A DNA stretch of 64,000 bases from Candidatus Melainabacteria bacterium. Lineage in GTDB: Bacteria > Cyanobacteriota > Vampirovibrionia > Obscuribacterales > Obscuribacteraceae. The translations under genes and the position numbers were made by a program. Position 1 is the stretch's first letter; each line of letters opens with the position of its first letter. Below the pieces are notes generated by a model. It saw nothing but the letters and a program-made list of their open reading frames with translations. It ran no database searches and was not told the DNA's origin. Shown here in pieces: positions 8,027 to 17,135 of the stretch. The stretch lies in assembly GCA_017307165.1 (NCBI GenBank), contig JAFKGK010000007.1, positions 124,001 through 188,000 on the forward strand, written 5' to 3'.

Positions 8027-8916
8027 TCTTCCCTTTTGAGCTTGCGTTTTTTTGCATATTCGCGGATTTTTTTGTAGTCCATCGGTCTTTTCTCGGCAAA
8101 GGATGCCAGGCCTTCGGAGGTCTCAAAGTGCCCGGCGTGGCTGGATAGCCAGTCGCGAGCATGACCGATGGTCATGCTCCACGAAAAATCACGCCAGAGA
8201 TTGAGCTGTTGCTTGGTATAGCGGGTGCATTCAGGTAGCTTGTTGTAGAGTTTTTGCGCCATCTCGGCCACGGCACTGTCCAAATGATCTTGTGGCACGA
8301 CTTGATTGACCAGACCCCAATCGAGTGCCGTTTGAGCGTCTATGGGCTCGCACAAGAGCAGCATCTGCCTGGCACGGCGATCGCCGATGATCAGCGGCAG
8401 CCACTGTGTGGCGCCACCAGCTGCGACACTACCGCGTGCCGCGCCGACCTGTCTAATCGTGACGTGGTCGGCAGCGATTGCCAGGTCGCAAGCCATATTG
8501 AGCTCGTTGCCTCCACCCACGACCATGCCGTTCAGACGGGCTATGGTGGGTTTGCCAAGATTGCGCAAGCGATCATGCATCTCTATAAAAGAGTACATCC
8601 ACTTGTAATAATCGTTGGGCTTGGTCAGGATGTGGTCTTGTTGCTCTTTGAGATCTGCTCCAGTGCAAAAAGCACGATCGCCCGCGCCAGTGATGACGAG
8701 CACGGCGATATCATCGTCGGCGGCGACATCGAGATAGGCCTGACCGAGCTCTTTGAGCGTTAGCGTATCAAAGCAATTGAGCACTTCCGGGCGATTGATG
8801 GTGATAGTGGCCGTATAGCCTGTCTTTTGATAGAGGATGCGCTCAAAGCCAAAATCGGCTGCATCGCGACCTTCAAATACATCTTTTGCAATGGTGCTGG
8901 TGTGCGTTTTTGTCAT
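8023..8916 (-). CDS. Enoyl-CoA hydratase/isomerase family protein, subgroup unresolved
   Basis: A 297-residue crotonase that differs from its two neighbours. It keeps the first catalytic Glu (VGGGNELNMACD) but has GAARGSVAAGGATQWLP where the second Glu would be. That segment resembles ring-cleaving or DHNA-CoA-synthase/BamA-type crotonases more than classic hydratases, so an aromatic-derived CoA substrate is possible. About 25 extra N-terminal residues and a Lys-rich end are present. Start and stop are coupled by 4-base overlaps to paaK (8913-8916) and the next crotonase (8023-8026). Family certain, reaction uncertain. Confidence 0.8.
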   Translation of the reverse strand: MTKTHTSTIAKDVFEGRDAADFGFERILYQKTGYTATITINRPEVLNCFDTLTLKELGQAYLDVAADDDIAVLVITGAGDRAFCTGADLKEQQDHILTKPNDYYKWMYSFIEMHDRLRNLGKPTIARLNGMVVGGGNELNMACDLAIAADHVTIRQVGAARGSVAAGGATQWLPLIIGDRRARQMLLLCEPIDAQTALDWGLVNQVVPQDHLDSAVAEMAQKLYNKLPECTRYTKQQLNLWRDFSWSMTIGHARDWLSSHAGHFETSEGLASFAEKRPMDYKKIREYAKKRKLKREE

Positions 8917-10256
8917 TTGCGTTTGTCCACTACTCGTACTGCCTTGCCTTCGGATCGGGGGATGGAGCCTGGTTTCATTAAGACGAGGCTGGCCGTCAAA
9001 CCTAGTGAATCCTTGAGCAATTTTTTTATTTCTCCACTCAATGCCTTGAGGTGCATTTCTCCATCTTCAAAACATCCCCATTTCTGTATCATCGCCTCAG
9101 TCACCTCAACATGTATGTCCAGGGTATCCAGGGCTTTCTGCCTGTCCACCACCAATTGGTAGTGGGGGGCGATCTCTTCGAGTGAGAGCAGGCATTTTTC
9201 GATTTCGCTAGGGTAGAGATTGACACCGCGGATGATGAGCATATCGTCCAGACGTGCACGCACTCTCGCCATGCGACGCATGGTGCGACCGCAGGGGCAG
9301 GGCTCGCTGGTGAGGGTGGAAAGATCACCGGTGCGATAGCGGATCACAGGGATCGCTTCTTTTTGCAAGCTGGTAAAGACTAGTTCGCCTTCTGAGCCTT
9401 CGGGCAAGACCTCGCCTGAGACAGGGTCGATGATCTCGGGGAGAAAGAAGTCTTCCCATATATGCAAGCCCTGACGACCGTGATAGCACTCGATGGAGAC
9501 ACCGGGGCCCATCACCTCGCTCAGGCCATAAATATCGAGAGCCTTGATCTGGAGTACGTTTTCGAGTTGCTGGCGCATCTCTTCGGTCCATGGCTCGGCG
9601 CCAAAGATACCGACCTCGAGCTTGATCGAGTCACGTGCCACGCCCATCTCCGCCATGGTATAGGCCATATTGAGCGCATAGCTGGGAGTGGAAAGCAATA
9701 TGCGGGAGCCAAAATCCTGCAGGAGCATGATCTGTTGCTGAGTGCGGCCACCGGATGCCGGTACGACTGTGGCCCCCAGGCGCTCGGCGCCGTAATGCAT
9801 ACCCATGCCGCCGGTAAAAAGTCCATAGCCATAGCTATTGTGTATGAGGTCCGATGGTCTCGCCGATGCCGCGGCCAGGGAGCGAGCACAAGCCTCGGCC
9901 CAGGTCTCGATGTCTTTGTGGGTGTATCCAACAACTGTGGGCTTGCCCTTTGTGCCGGATGAGGCGTGCAAGCGCACGATGTCATCCATGGGGCGTGCAA
10001 AGAGGCCAAAGGGGTAATTTTCGCGTAGATCGGTCTTGCGCGTGAAAGGCAGGTGCTTGAGATCTTGCAGGCTCATGCCATCTATCTGCTTCTGGCCAAA
10101 GCCACAGTCGTCCATGCGCCTTGCTATGGTAGGCACGCTCGCGTACACGTCAGTCAGGGTCTTTTTGAGGCGGGCGAGCTGCAGCTCTTGCAGATCGGCG
10201 CGCGAGATGGTCTCAGCTGCGCGATTCCACATGTAAATATCGCTTTTTGTATTCAT
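8913..10256 (-). CDS. paaK: Phenylacetate-CoA ligase
   Basis: A 447-residue AMP-forming ligase that activates phenylacetate (or a related aryl acid) to its CoA thioester. Visible are the adenylate-binding P-loop HASSGTKGKPTVVGYT, the motif YGLSEVMGPGVSIEC, the YRTGDL motif and C-terminal MLIIRGVNLYPSEIE, all diagnostic of PaaK, plus a CPCGR pair. The start is set at MNTKSDIYMWN; an in-frame ATG 21 bases upstream is possible and neither has a strong Shine-Dalgarno sequence. First gene of the four-gene paa-like operon. Divergent from the CPBP gene at 10358, with about 100 bases between. Confidence 0.93.
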   Translation of the reverse strand: MNTKSDIYMWNRAAETISRADLQELQLARLKKTLTDVYASVPTIARRMDDCGFGQKQIDGMSLQDLKHLPFTRKTDLRENYPFGLFARPMDDIVRLHASSGTKGKPTVVGYTHKDIETWAEACARSLAAASARPSDLIHNSYGYGLFTGGMGMHYGAERLGATVVPASGGRTQQQIMLLQDFGSRILLSTPSYALNMAYTMAEMGVARDSIKLEVGIFGAEPWTEEMRQQLENVLQIKALDIYGLSEVMGPGVSIECYHGRQGLHIWEDFFLPEIIDPVSGEVLPEGSEGELVFTSLQKEAIPVIRYRTGDLSTLTSEPCPCGRTMRRMARVRARLDDMLIIRGVNLYPSEIEKCLLSLEEIAPHYQLVVDRQKALDTLDIHVEVTEAMIQKWGCFEDGEMHLKALSGEIKKLLKDSLGLTASLVLMKPGSIPRSEGKAVRVVDKRK

Positions 10257-10335
10257 AGGTAACAAAATATAGAGCAAAAAATATTTACAGGCGCATAAGT
10301 TAAGGTCTTATTCTTTTTCTAAATAGCGTGCTAGA

Positions 10336-10349
10336 TTGCCTTAAGGCAA
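10336..10349. promoter_or_regulatory. Perfect 14-bp palindrome between divergent genes
   Basis: TTGCCTTAAGGCAA is its own reverse complement. It sits in the paaK/CPBP divergent interval, 8 bases before the preferred ATG at 10358. It could be an operator for a dimeric regulator, but it also overlaps the region that would serve as ribosome-binding site (AAGGC/AAAGGC), so chance is possible. Confidence 0.3.
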
Positions 10350-10357
10350 AGGCAATA

Positions 10358-13300
10358 ATGACATCAGGCTCAGAGTTAAACAGACAATCGGGAGTGCCCG
10401 GTAAAAAAGGTTGGATCGTCTTTGCGATCCTAGCTTTTATGGGCATGGCTGTGTACTTTACTCTGGGTGACCGCGTCTTTCCGGCGGCCTCCATAGATCT
10501 CAAGCTCAGCCGCAACGAGGTGCGTCAAAAGGCCCGCGAGTATTCATCGCGCTTTGGTTATCCAGTAGACAAGACCATCCAGTCGAGCAGCTTTACTTAT
10601 TACAACGAAGCCAAGACTTTTTTAGAGTACGAGCTCGGTCTTGACAAGGTTTCTGAGCTTATGCGTTCCGAAATACCTGTCTGGTGCTGGTCATCGGCTT
10701 TCAGGCGCGAGCTGTCTTTTGAGCAGATGCGGGTCTGGTTTTGGCCGAGTGGGCAGCTCATGGGCTTTAGCCATGATATCGAGCAGGAGCGCAAATTACC
10801 CACCATCACACATGCTGTGGCTCTAGACAGAGCAAGGCGTTTTCTGAGCGAGCAGGGTGTAGTTCTCGATCACCTGGCGCTCAAGTCCGATCAAAACGTA
10901 AGCAAGGCCAATCGCGAAGACCACTCTTTTAGTTTCGAGGACAAGACTCGCGACTATAAAGGCGGCAGGATCCGGTATGACGTGACGATCTCTGGCGACT
11001 TGCTCACTGATTACTCTACTTATCTCAAAGTCCCCGATGCCTTTACCCGCAAGTACGACCGCATGCGGTCGTATAACGATCTCTTGCAAAGCATCGCCTC
11101 CATTTTTTACAACACTCTCACGATCATTTCCTATCTCGTCGTGCCATGGGCAATCTCGCGCAAGCAGATGCGCTATAGAGTCGCTATATTTGGTGGCATT
11201 CTCATGGCGGTCATCCAGCTTGCTTCGTCTATCAATGACTATGATTCGGTACTGGAGTCCTATGACACCACGCGCCCATTTCGCGATTTCATCATCACTT
11301 ATTACTTGCAACAGCTGGTCGAGGTCGGCAAAAACTTTCTCTCGGGCGCTATCACCTTTGGTGCATGCGATACGGTTTTTCGCCTCGTCTACCCCAAACG
11401 CGTCGCCCTCGAAAACTATCTCGGCTGGCGAGGCTTTGCCACACGCGAGGGCCAGAGCGCAGTCATCCTCGGGACCTTGCTCTTTGCCGTGCACCTTGGC
11501 TGGATTGTCTTTTATTATCTTATCGGCGAGAGGCTCAATTTTTGGTGCCCTCTCGGTGTCGAAAACTATCAGGTCCTCGGGAGTTTCTTGCCTGCTCTAT
11601 CGGCTCTGGCCATCGGCGTACAGGCTGCTAGCGCCGAAGAAACCATCGCCCGCGTGGTGGCGCTGTCGCTCTTTGAAAAGCTCACCAAAAGGTTTTGGCT
11701 GGCTAATCTCATGCAGGCTGCGGCCTGGGGCTTCATGCATTCGAGCTATCCACAACAACCTGCCTATGCGCGCGGCATAGAGCTCACCCTCGCCGGGATG
11801 CTCTACGGCTTTGTGATCAAACGCTACGGTGTATTGCCGTGCATCATCGGTCACTATCTAGTCGACGCCTTTTTGACGGCCAAGCCGTTGTTGTCTGCCG
11901 ATGATCCGCTCTTGCGCCTGCAAGGTTGGATGCCGCTCATAGTCTTTGCTTTGATGGCATTGATAGGAAAGATCATGGGCAGATTGCGGGGCCCGGTGGA
12001 TGAGGCCGCCCAGACCAATCAGGCCCTGCCCATGCCGGATGCGGCTATCCAGCCTGTCGAAGAAAGCAGAGAGTTTGATTATGCTCCTTTTGCCCCGGCC
12101 AAAAAGTGGGCACTCGCCTTTATCGGATTGGCAGGCATAGTCTTTGCCTTTTGCATCACCCCACCCGAGCCGGGAGACCACTCGCGCATCCTCATCGATC
12201 GCGAGCAAGCCATCGCTCGCGGCAAAGAGATATTGGCCGTCAACAATATCGACGCGACCGGGTATCAGTGCGTGGCTTCTCTGAGCAACAGCACGTCCGA
12301 GACCGACTATCAGTACGTCAACGAAAAACTCGGCCGCAAGAGCGCCAACGAAATGGCTAAAAAAGTCAAGGAAGACTACGTGTGGTCGCTGAGATTTTTT
12401 AAGTTTCTCGATCCTACAGTCTATGCAGTAAGACTCAATGGTGGGGGCAAGGAAAACAGCTTTGATGCCACCATGGACGATGATGCTGCCGTCAAGTCGG
12501 TGGATAAGGCAGAGGCTGAGAGTATAGCGAGAGCCTATGTCAAAAAGCTGTATCCGCATTTTGCAGATATCAGGCTCGATAAGATCAGCACTGACGAAAA
12601 GCAAGCTCGCACCGACTACCGCATAAGTTTTATCGTGCCTTCGGTCAAGGTGGGCGAGGCATCGTATATAGTGGCGATCAATGTCATCGGCGACCGGCCC
12701 TGCAATGTGGTGGAGTCCTGGCAGATCCCATCGAGCTGGCATTACGAGCGCAATAAGGAGCCGGTCTACAAAAACTATCTCGATGTGGCCCGCTCTGTCG
12801 TCACCGGCGTCATTGGCTTGCTTGTGCTCATCTGGGGCATCGGCGTTCTGCGAACAGGAGGCGTCAAACTACGCATCCCTATACTTGCTGCGCTCTTGTG
12901 CGCCATCCTCAATATACTCGAGCAGGTCAATCACTGGCCGACATTTTTTGGAGGCTACAGCTCGAGCACGGCCATGGAAACTTATATCTTTAACAGTCTG
13001 ACCCAGCGCGCGGCGGGCCTCGCGCCCAGTGTGATCAAGACCTTTTTTATCCTGGCCTTTGGCCTGGCGGCCTTTAAAATCCTTTCGCCTCGCATCGACT
13101 TTATCACTGTCCTCCGTACCTGCTTTAAACCCCAGGGAGTCAAGGATAGGCTCACGCAGGAGCAGTTATGGCTGGACGGCATACTGATCGCTGTCTTTTG
13201 GTCCGGCCTCACTCTGACTCTGAGCACCACATGCGACATCATTGCCTATAGATTTTCACCTGAGATAAAAGTCTCCTCAATCTGGGCCATCACCCAGTTG

Positions 13301-13783
13301 CCCGGCTATCTATCGCCCATGGCCTCAGATCTGCTCGAGCTCGTGCCCTCGCTCATCAACTCATTGATGTCGGCAGCCATCCTCGCTGGCGTTTTTGCTC
13401 GTTACATCCCCAGGCCCTGGATCTTTATCGCCCTTGTCGTGCCCTACCAGCTCCTTATGGCGTCCAGCGCACGCAATGTGCCCGATTTTGCCATAAACAG
13501 TGCGCAAGCCATTGGAGCCAATATCCTCTATGCTTTTATCGTCTTTCGTCTGGCTAAGTTTAATCCCGTCGCCTACCTCGTCAAGATCGTGCTCGACGAC
13601 GCCCTGCCCTATATCTGGTCGATCTGGGTCTATGCCTTTCCAGCGATGAGCTCCGACTTTTTTGAGTTGATCGTATATGGGCTCAGTCCAGTCTTTATCT
13701 ATCTATACCTGCGCACTCGCAACCGCAAGCTCAAAAAGCTCAACGCAAGCCTCGAGTCTAGCGCTCCACCAGAGGCGGTTTGA
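10358..13783 (+). CDS. Duplicated CPBP-family intramembrane protease, 1141 residues
   Basis: A very long polytopic membrane protein. The first half holds a complete CPBP (CAAX protease/bacteriocin-processing, Abi) site: EETIAR with Glu 427-428 and Arg 432, GFMH with His 461, and GHYLVD with His 499. Ahead of it is an extracytoplasmic region (about 50-230) and several membrane segments. From about residue 590 the plan repeats: membrane anchor, soluble region starting IDREQAIARGKEIL, then a second multi-pass block. The corresponding site in the second block (SLINSLMSAAILAG, then VPYQLLMASSARN and LDDALPY) lacks the EE pair and the histidines, so it looks inactive. Typical CPBP proteins are 200-300 residues. 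The ATG at 10358 is preferred over one 30 bases upstream because AAAGGC precedes it. Substrate unknown. Confidence 0.85.
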   Translation: MTSGSELNRQSGVPGKKGWIVFAILAFMGMAVYFTLGDRVFPAASIDLKLSRNEVRQKAREYSSRFGYPVDKTIQSSSFTYYNEAKTFLEYELGLDKVSELMRSEIPVWCWSSAFRRELSFEQMRVWFWPSGQLMGFSHDIEQERKLPTITHAVALDRARRFLSEQGVVLDHLALKSDQNVSKANREDHSFSFEDKTRDYKGGRIRYDVTISGDLLTDYSTYLKVPDAFTRKYDRMRSYNDLLQSIASIFYNTLTIISYLVVPWAISRKQMRYRVAIFGGILMAVIQLASSINDYDSVLESYDTTRPFRDFIITYYLQQLVEVGKNFLSGAITFGACDTVFRLVYPKRVALENYLGWRGFATREGQSAVILGTLLFAVHLGWIVFYYLIGERLNFWCPLGVENYQVLGSFLPALSALAIGVQAASAEETIARVVALSLFEKLTKRFWLANLMQAAAWGFMHSSYPQQPAYARGIELTLAGMLYGFVIKRYGVLPCIIGHYLVDAFLTAKPLLSADDPLLRLQGWMPLIVFALMALIGKIMGRLRGPVDEAAQTNQALPMPDAAIQPVEESREFDYAPFAPAKKWALAFIGLAGIVFAFCITPPEPGDHSRILIDREQAIARGKEILAVNNIDATGYQCVASLSNSTSETDYQYVNEKLGRKSANEMAKKVKEDYVWSLRFFKFLDPTVYAVRLNGGGKENSFDATMDDDAAVKSVDKAEAESIARAYVKKLYPHFADIRLDKISTDEKQARTDYRISFIVPSVKVGEASYIVAINVIGDRPCNVVESWQIPSSWHYERNKEPVYKNYLDVARSVVTGVIGLLVLIWGIGVLRTGGVKLRIPILAALLCAILNILEQVNHWPTFFGGYSSSTAMETYIFNSLTQRAAGLAPSVIKTFFILAFGLAAFKILSPRIDFITVLRTCFKPQGVKDRLTQEQLWLDGILIAVFWSGLTLTLSTTCDIIAYRFSPEIKVSSIWAITQLPGYLSPMASDLLELVPSLINSLMSAAILAGVFARYIPRPWIFIALVVPYQLLMASSARNVPDFAINSAQAIGANILYAFIVFRLAKFNPVAYLVKIVLDDALPYIWSIWVYAFPAMSSDFFELIVYGLSPVFIYLYLRTRNRKLKKLNASLESSAPPEAV

Positions 13784-14681
13784 AACTCCGCATCACCAGC
13801 CTTTCTCCGTTTGCCATCTCGAGGACGGGGTCGGAGAGGACAAAATGAAAGACCGTAAAAGGATGTATCTGATCGTGGCGCACCATGTGCAGGCGCAAGG
13901 TGGCAGAGGCCAGCCGCGGCAGCTTTTGCGATAGATCTGGATCGGATAGTGGGACGGTCTTGCCAGGTGCGATCTCGATCAAACCAGGAGCGCGCGGTGT
14001 GATATAGCGAGTGGCTGGGTCTTTAGGATTGTCTCCCAGGGCCTGGTTGATGATGCCCAGCTCTGCCATGCGTTTTTTGTTGCGGGTGATGAGCTTTTGA
14101 GCAGCAGGGGAAATATCGCAGGATGTAGGCGAGAGGTCGTTGCGCATACGAAGAGTCAGACCTTGCCAGGCCTTTTGATCTGGGTTTGCAATAAAAGCAT
14201 CAAAGGCTGCCTTGTCGATCGTGTAACCATATGCGGTGTCAAGGGGCAAAAACCAGGGGCCCTGTCCTGGAGCAAAGGAGATCGGCACCGAGACTTCATA
14301 GTCTTGTGGTTTATCAAGCACCGTTTTGATCTGGGCCTTTGACGTCATCTTTTTGCATTTCATCCCACCTGAGACAAAATCTCTACCAAAGAGCGCGGCT
14401 AGATTGGGCTCCTCACCTGAGCCGTAGATGAGATAGGAGACCCAGCCTAGTTCGGCTGGGCAGCGGCAGGTATTGCCGCCAAAATCCTTGACTGTATCCT
14501 CGTAATTTGCCGACTTGAGATGTCTCACAAATACGGCCGCTCTGGCCTCGGCTTGCTGGGCTGCGCCGTCTCGGCCAGCAAAAAAGACAAAGCAAGCTAC
14601 TCCTATAAAGATCAGGATAAAGGCCACAGGCAGGATGATGGATACTAGCGGTATTGATTTAGGTCGAGATGATGGAGGCAT
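13758..14681 (-). CDS. Membrane-anchored hypothetical protein with Cys-rich segment
   Basis: A 307-residue protein with one N-terminal membrane segment (about 13-34) and a soluble, probably periplasmic, domain. The region GGNTCRCPAELGW (about 68-80) and later Cys in GGMKCKKM and SPTSCDIS could form disulfides. No catalytic motif or family is recognised. Its 3' end overlaps that of the convergent CPBP gene by 26 bases, and it is divergent from the membrane protein at 14752. Unknown function. Confidence 0.6.
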   Translation of the reverse strand: MPPSSRPKSIPLVSIILPVAFILIFIGVACFVFFAGRDGAAQQAEARAAVFVRHLKSANYEDTVKDFGGNTCRCPAELGWVSYLIYGSGEEPNLAALFGRDFVSGGMKCKKMTSKAQIKTVLDKPQDYEVSVPISFAPGQGPWFLPLDTAYGYTIDKAAFDAFIANPDQKAWQGLTLRMRNDLSPTSCDISPAAQKLITRNKKRMAELGIINQALGDNPKDPATRYITPRAPGLIEIAPGKTVPLSDPDLSQKLPRLASATLRLHMVRHDQIHPFTVFHFVLSDPVLEMANGERLVMRSFKPPLVER

Positions 14682-14751
14682 CGAGGCGGTAAGGTAAAAT
14701 CTATATTTAGCATTATTTTAAACGCACACTCACGGACCCGCAAACACAAAT

Positions 14752-16431
14752 ATGGAACAGCTACTGAAACCACTGGCAGACATTTTTGGCACAGTCACCG
14801 CAAACGGGCTTGCTCCGATCACGGCAGCGACCTGCGTGTTTGTGCTTTTATTTGATGTCTGCCGCCGCAAGGCCCTGAGCACCGAAAAGGTCGGATTTAA
14901 ATCCAGCCTGCCCTCTCTATATGTGTCCATCGCAGCCATCGCCCTGCTCAAGATCACCGGCGTACTGCTCAATGTGCCTGCTATTTCCAGTCCGATCTTT
15001 TATGGAGTAGCTCTGGCTGCCGTCGGCATCGGTTATCTTATGGCGGCCTCGCCGCTCAAGCCTGGGGTCGTGGCCTTCGTGCATCTGGCCATCGCCGCCA
15101 TCATCAACTCTCTCGACTCGCATCCGGCTGGATTATTGCCATACGCTACCGGGCTCTTGTTGATCCGGACCTGTCTCAATTTTTCTCAAGGCAATAAGAT
15201 CGGCATCGAGCTGCAAGACATCGCCTCGGCCGTGGTCTATATCTCTGCCGCCCTCTTTGCCGACCAGACCTCGGGCCTATCCGGCGTGCCGGTGCAAAAG
15301 GCTCGTGCTCTAGTCGAGTGTGCTTTCATCACGACTGCCTTGATCACTGTCTTTCAGAGGCCGTTTACCTTTGGCGATCGCATATGGGTCAAGCGCCTGA
15401 CACTCTGCGTGACGGCTGCCATATTTTTTCTAGTGCTCGTCACAAAGATCGTGCTTGCTCCTGAATATCTCAATCTTGCTGTCATCTTTGGCTTTAGCAT
15501 GGCAGCTTTTTATGCTGTGGACGGCTTTACCGACAAGACCACGCCTACAGACGAGCGCACTGGCACCGTCCGTGCCATCATGCAAGTCTTGATGCTGGGC
15601 ATCATCACTCTGGCCGCCTCGCGTCTCTACGGCAATATCGGCCTGGGCTGTGTGGCAGCCTGTACTATGGTAGGTCTGCATGGCTTTGGGCGTGGCGTCG
15701 TCACTGCCGCTATGGCTCTATTTATCGCTGCTCGTATTTTTGAGCAGTACTTTGCGCTCAATCTAGTCTCCAATGTTACCGGCGTAAACATGCAGCATGC
15801 TTATGTCTCGGCTGCCAATTATTTTGGCTTTTTTGTCGTTATGGCCCTGGCTCTCTTGCTTAAGGAGACGACTGCCACCAACGCTCGGGTCTTGCGTCTC
15901 TTTGACGAGGCCAATAAGCAGCAAGAGATCAAGGTCGGGCTGGATGTGCCCGAGGTCGAAAAATTTGAAAATGGAAATGAGACCAAGCCCGAGTCCAAGC
16001 CCGAAATTATTGCCGAGCCAGTTGCCAGGCCGATTTTGCACAGTGCCAATTGGTCCAATCTCTCGGTCGCCATCGCCCTCTGGTCGACTATGGGCGTTGT
16101 AGCCGTCAATTACTTTCTCCATGCCGAGGCCTCGGCTGCTTACCTGATATCGCTGGCAGTGGCGGGCATCTTGTTTGGCGTTTTAGGACAGAGCTATTTT
16201 GTCGATCGCGAGAGACGCGTGCTCTCGCTTGCTCTCATCCCGGCCCTCAGCTCAGCCGCGGCGATACTCGGCGGCGATCTTTTGGCGACGGGCGAGACAG
16301 CCACCATCAATACTCGCCTCACTATCATCGGTGTGCTCGCGGCTCTAGCTGCTATCTCGCTGGTGATCGGCATCATCATGGATAAGCAAAAAAAAGACGA
16401 GCCTGTTAGCGCGACCTCCAGCAATGCCTAG
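14752..16431 (+). CDS. Polytopic membrane protein, unknown
   Basis: A 559-residue protein with about 13 hydrophobic segments. Ten lie in residues 15-385, followed by a charged linker (about 385-425, rich in Glu, Lys and Pro) and four more segments to the end. The linker divides it into a large and a small membrane block. I see no transporter, polymerase or glycosyltransferase motif. It starts at an ATG 70 bases from the divergent gene at 14681, in an A/T-rich interval suited to promoters. Its stop shares the palindrome CTAG with the stop of the convergent VanW gene. Confidence 0.65.
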   Translation: MEQLLKPLADIFGTVTANGLAPITAATCVFVLLFDVCRRKALSTEKVGFKSSLPSLYVSIAAIALLKITGVLLNVPAISSPIFYGVALAAVGIGYLMAASPLKPGVVAFVHLAIAAIINSLDSHPAGLLPYATGLLLIRTCLNFSQGNKIGIELQDIASAVVYISAALFADQTSGLSGVPVQKARALVECAFITTALITVFQRPFTFGDRIWVKRLTLCVTAAIFFLVLVTKIVLAPEYLNLAVIFGFSMAAFYAVDGFTDKTTPTDERTGTVRAIMQVLMLGIITLAASRLYGNIGLGCVAACTMVGLHGFGRGVVTAAMALFIAARIFEQYFALNLVSNVTGVNMQHAYVSAANYFGFFVVMALALLLKETTATNARVLRLFDEANKQQEIKVGLDVPEVEKFENGNETKPESKPEIIAEPVARPILHSANWSNLSVAIALWSTMGVVAVNYFLHAEASAAYLISLAVAGILFGVLGQSYFVDRERRVLSLALIPALSSAAAILGGDLLATGETATINTRLTIIGVLAALAAISLVIGIIMDKQKKDEPVSATSSNA

Positions 16432-17135
16432 AGCTTGTATTTGTCCCTACTGATGGTTTTGTCCCGATTGCGACTTGCCAGTTGCACCTCAACCAGTAGG
16501 GTGTCGCCCCGCCGACCGATCTCGCGCCGGTCGAGCCGGTAGCCTGCTGCAGCTACCCTTTGTCCCAGGTCCTTATCGCCAGCGAAGCCGATCTCGAGAT
16601 CTGCCTTGCCGGTATCGTCGCCTCTGGTCCGGGCAATGATTTGCACAGGCCTGTCGTATGGATTTTTGACGATTAGATCGGTCTGTCCGTACCAAACAGT
16701 TGCATCCAGCCCTGGAGGTACTGAGGCAACGCGCTTGCCGTGGGGAGTCCGCGAGGTGACCTCGAGCCCAGAGAGCAAGGCTGCTTGATAGAGCATGCTA
16801 GAGACCAGGCAGATGCCTCCGCCTTCGGTGCTCAAGACCTCATTGCCGACAAAGCCCCTGGCCGGGACAAAGCCCCTTTTGACTGTACGAGGACCTACGC
16901 ATCGGTTAAACGAAAACGACTCGCCGGGCCTGATCATCTGGCCATCCAGCTGGCGTGCGGCAGTCGCAAAATTGAGCCTGTTATCGCTCTTGTAGGCGTC
17001 CAGATCGATATGGCGCGAGGCAAGAGTCTGGCTAAAGGGATGCGTGTCCTGCAAGTAGAGCGCAAGGCCGATAGGCACCATGGCCAGTGCGACAAGCGGC
17101 AGAGCCTTATTTAACGATCTTGAGGCTAGAAACAT
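16428..17135 (-). CDS. VanW family protein
   Basis: A 235-residue protein with an N-terminal hydrophobic segment (about 11-27) and the VanW domain: PGESFSFNRCVGPRT, GGGICLVSSMLYQAAL and ATVWYGQTDLIVKNP are the family's core blocks. VanW was named from a vancomycin-resistance cluster; the biochemical role is unknown, and family members often occur with peptidoglycan-binding or LCP proteins. It follows the alpha-2-macroglobulin gene on the minus strand with a 29-base overlap, so it is probably the last gene of that operon. Confidence 0.88.
   Translation of the reverse strand: MFLASRSLNKALPLVALAMVPIGLALYLQDTHPFSQTLASRHIDLDAYKSDNRLNFATAARQLDGQMIRPGESFSFNRCVGPRTVKRGFVPARGFVGNEVLSTEGGGICLVSSMLYQAALLSGLEVTSRTPHGKRVASVPPGLDATVWYGQTDLIVKNPYDRPVQIIARTRGDDTGKADLEIGFAGDKDLGQRVAAAGYRLDRREIGRRGDTLLVEVQLASRNRDKTISRDKYKL

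Noticed and set aside
11858-12742. 294-codon minus-strand frame
   Set aside because: Antisense to the CPBP gene; His/Asp/Arg-rich shadow text.
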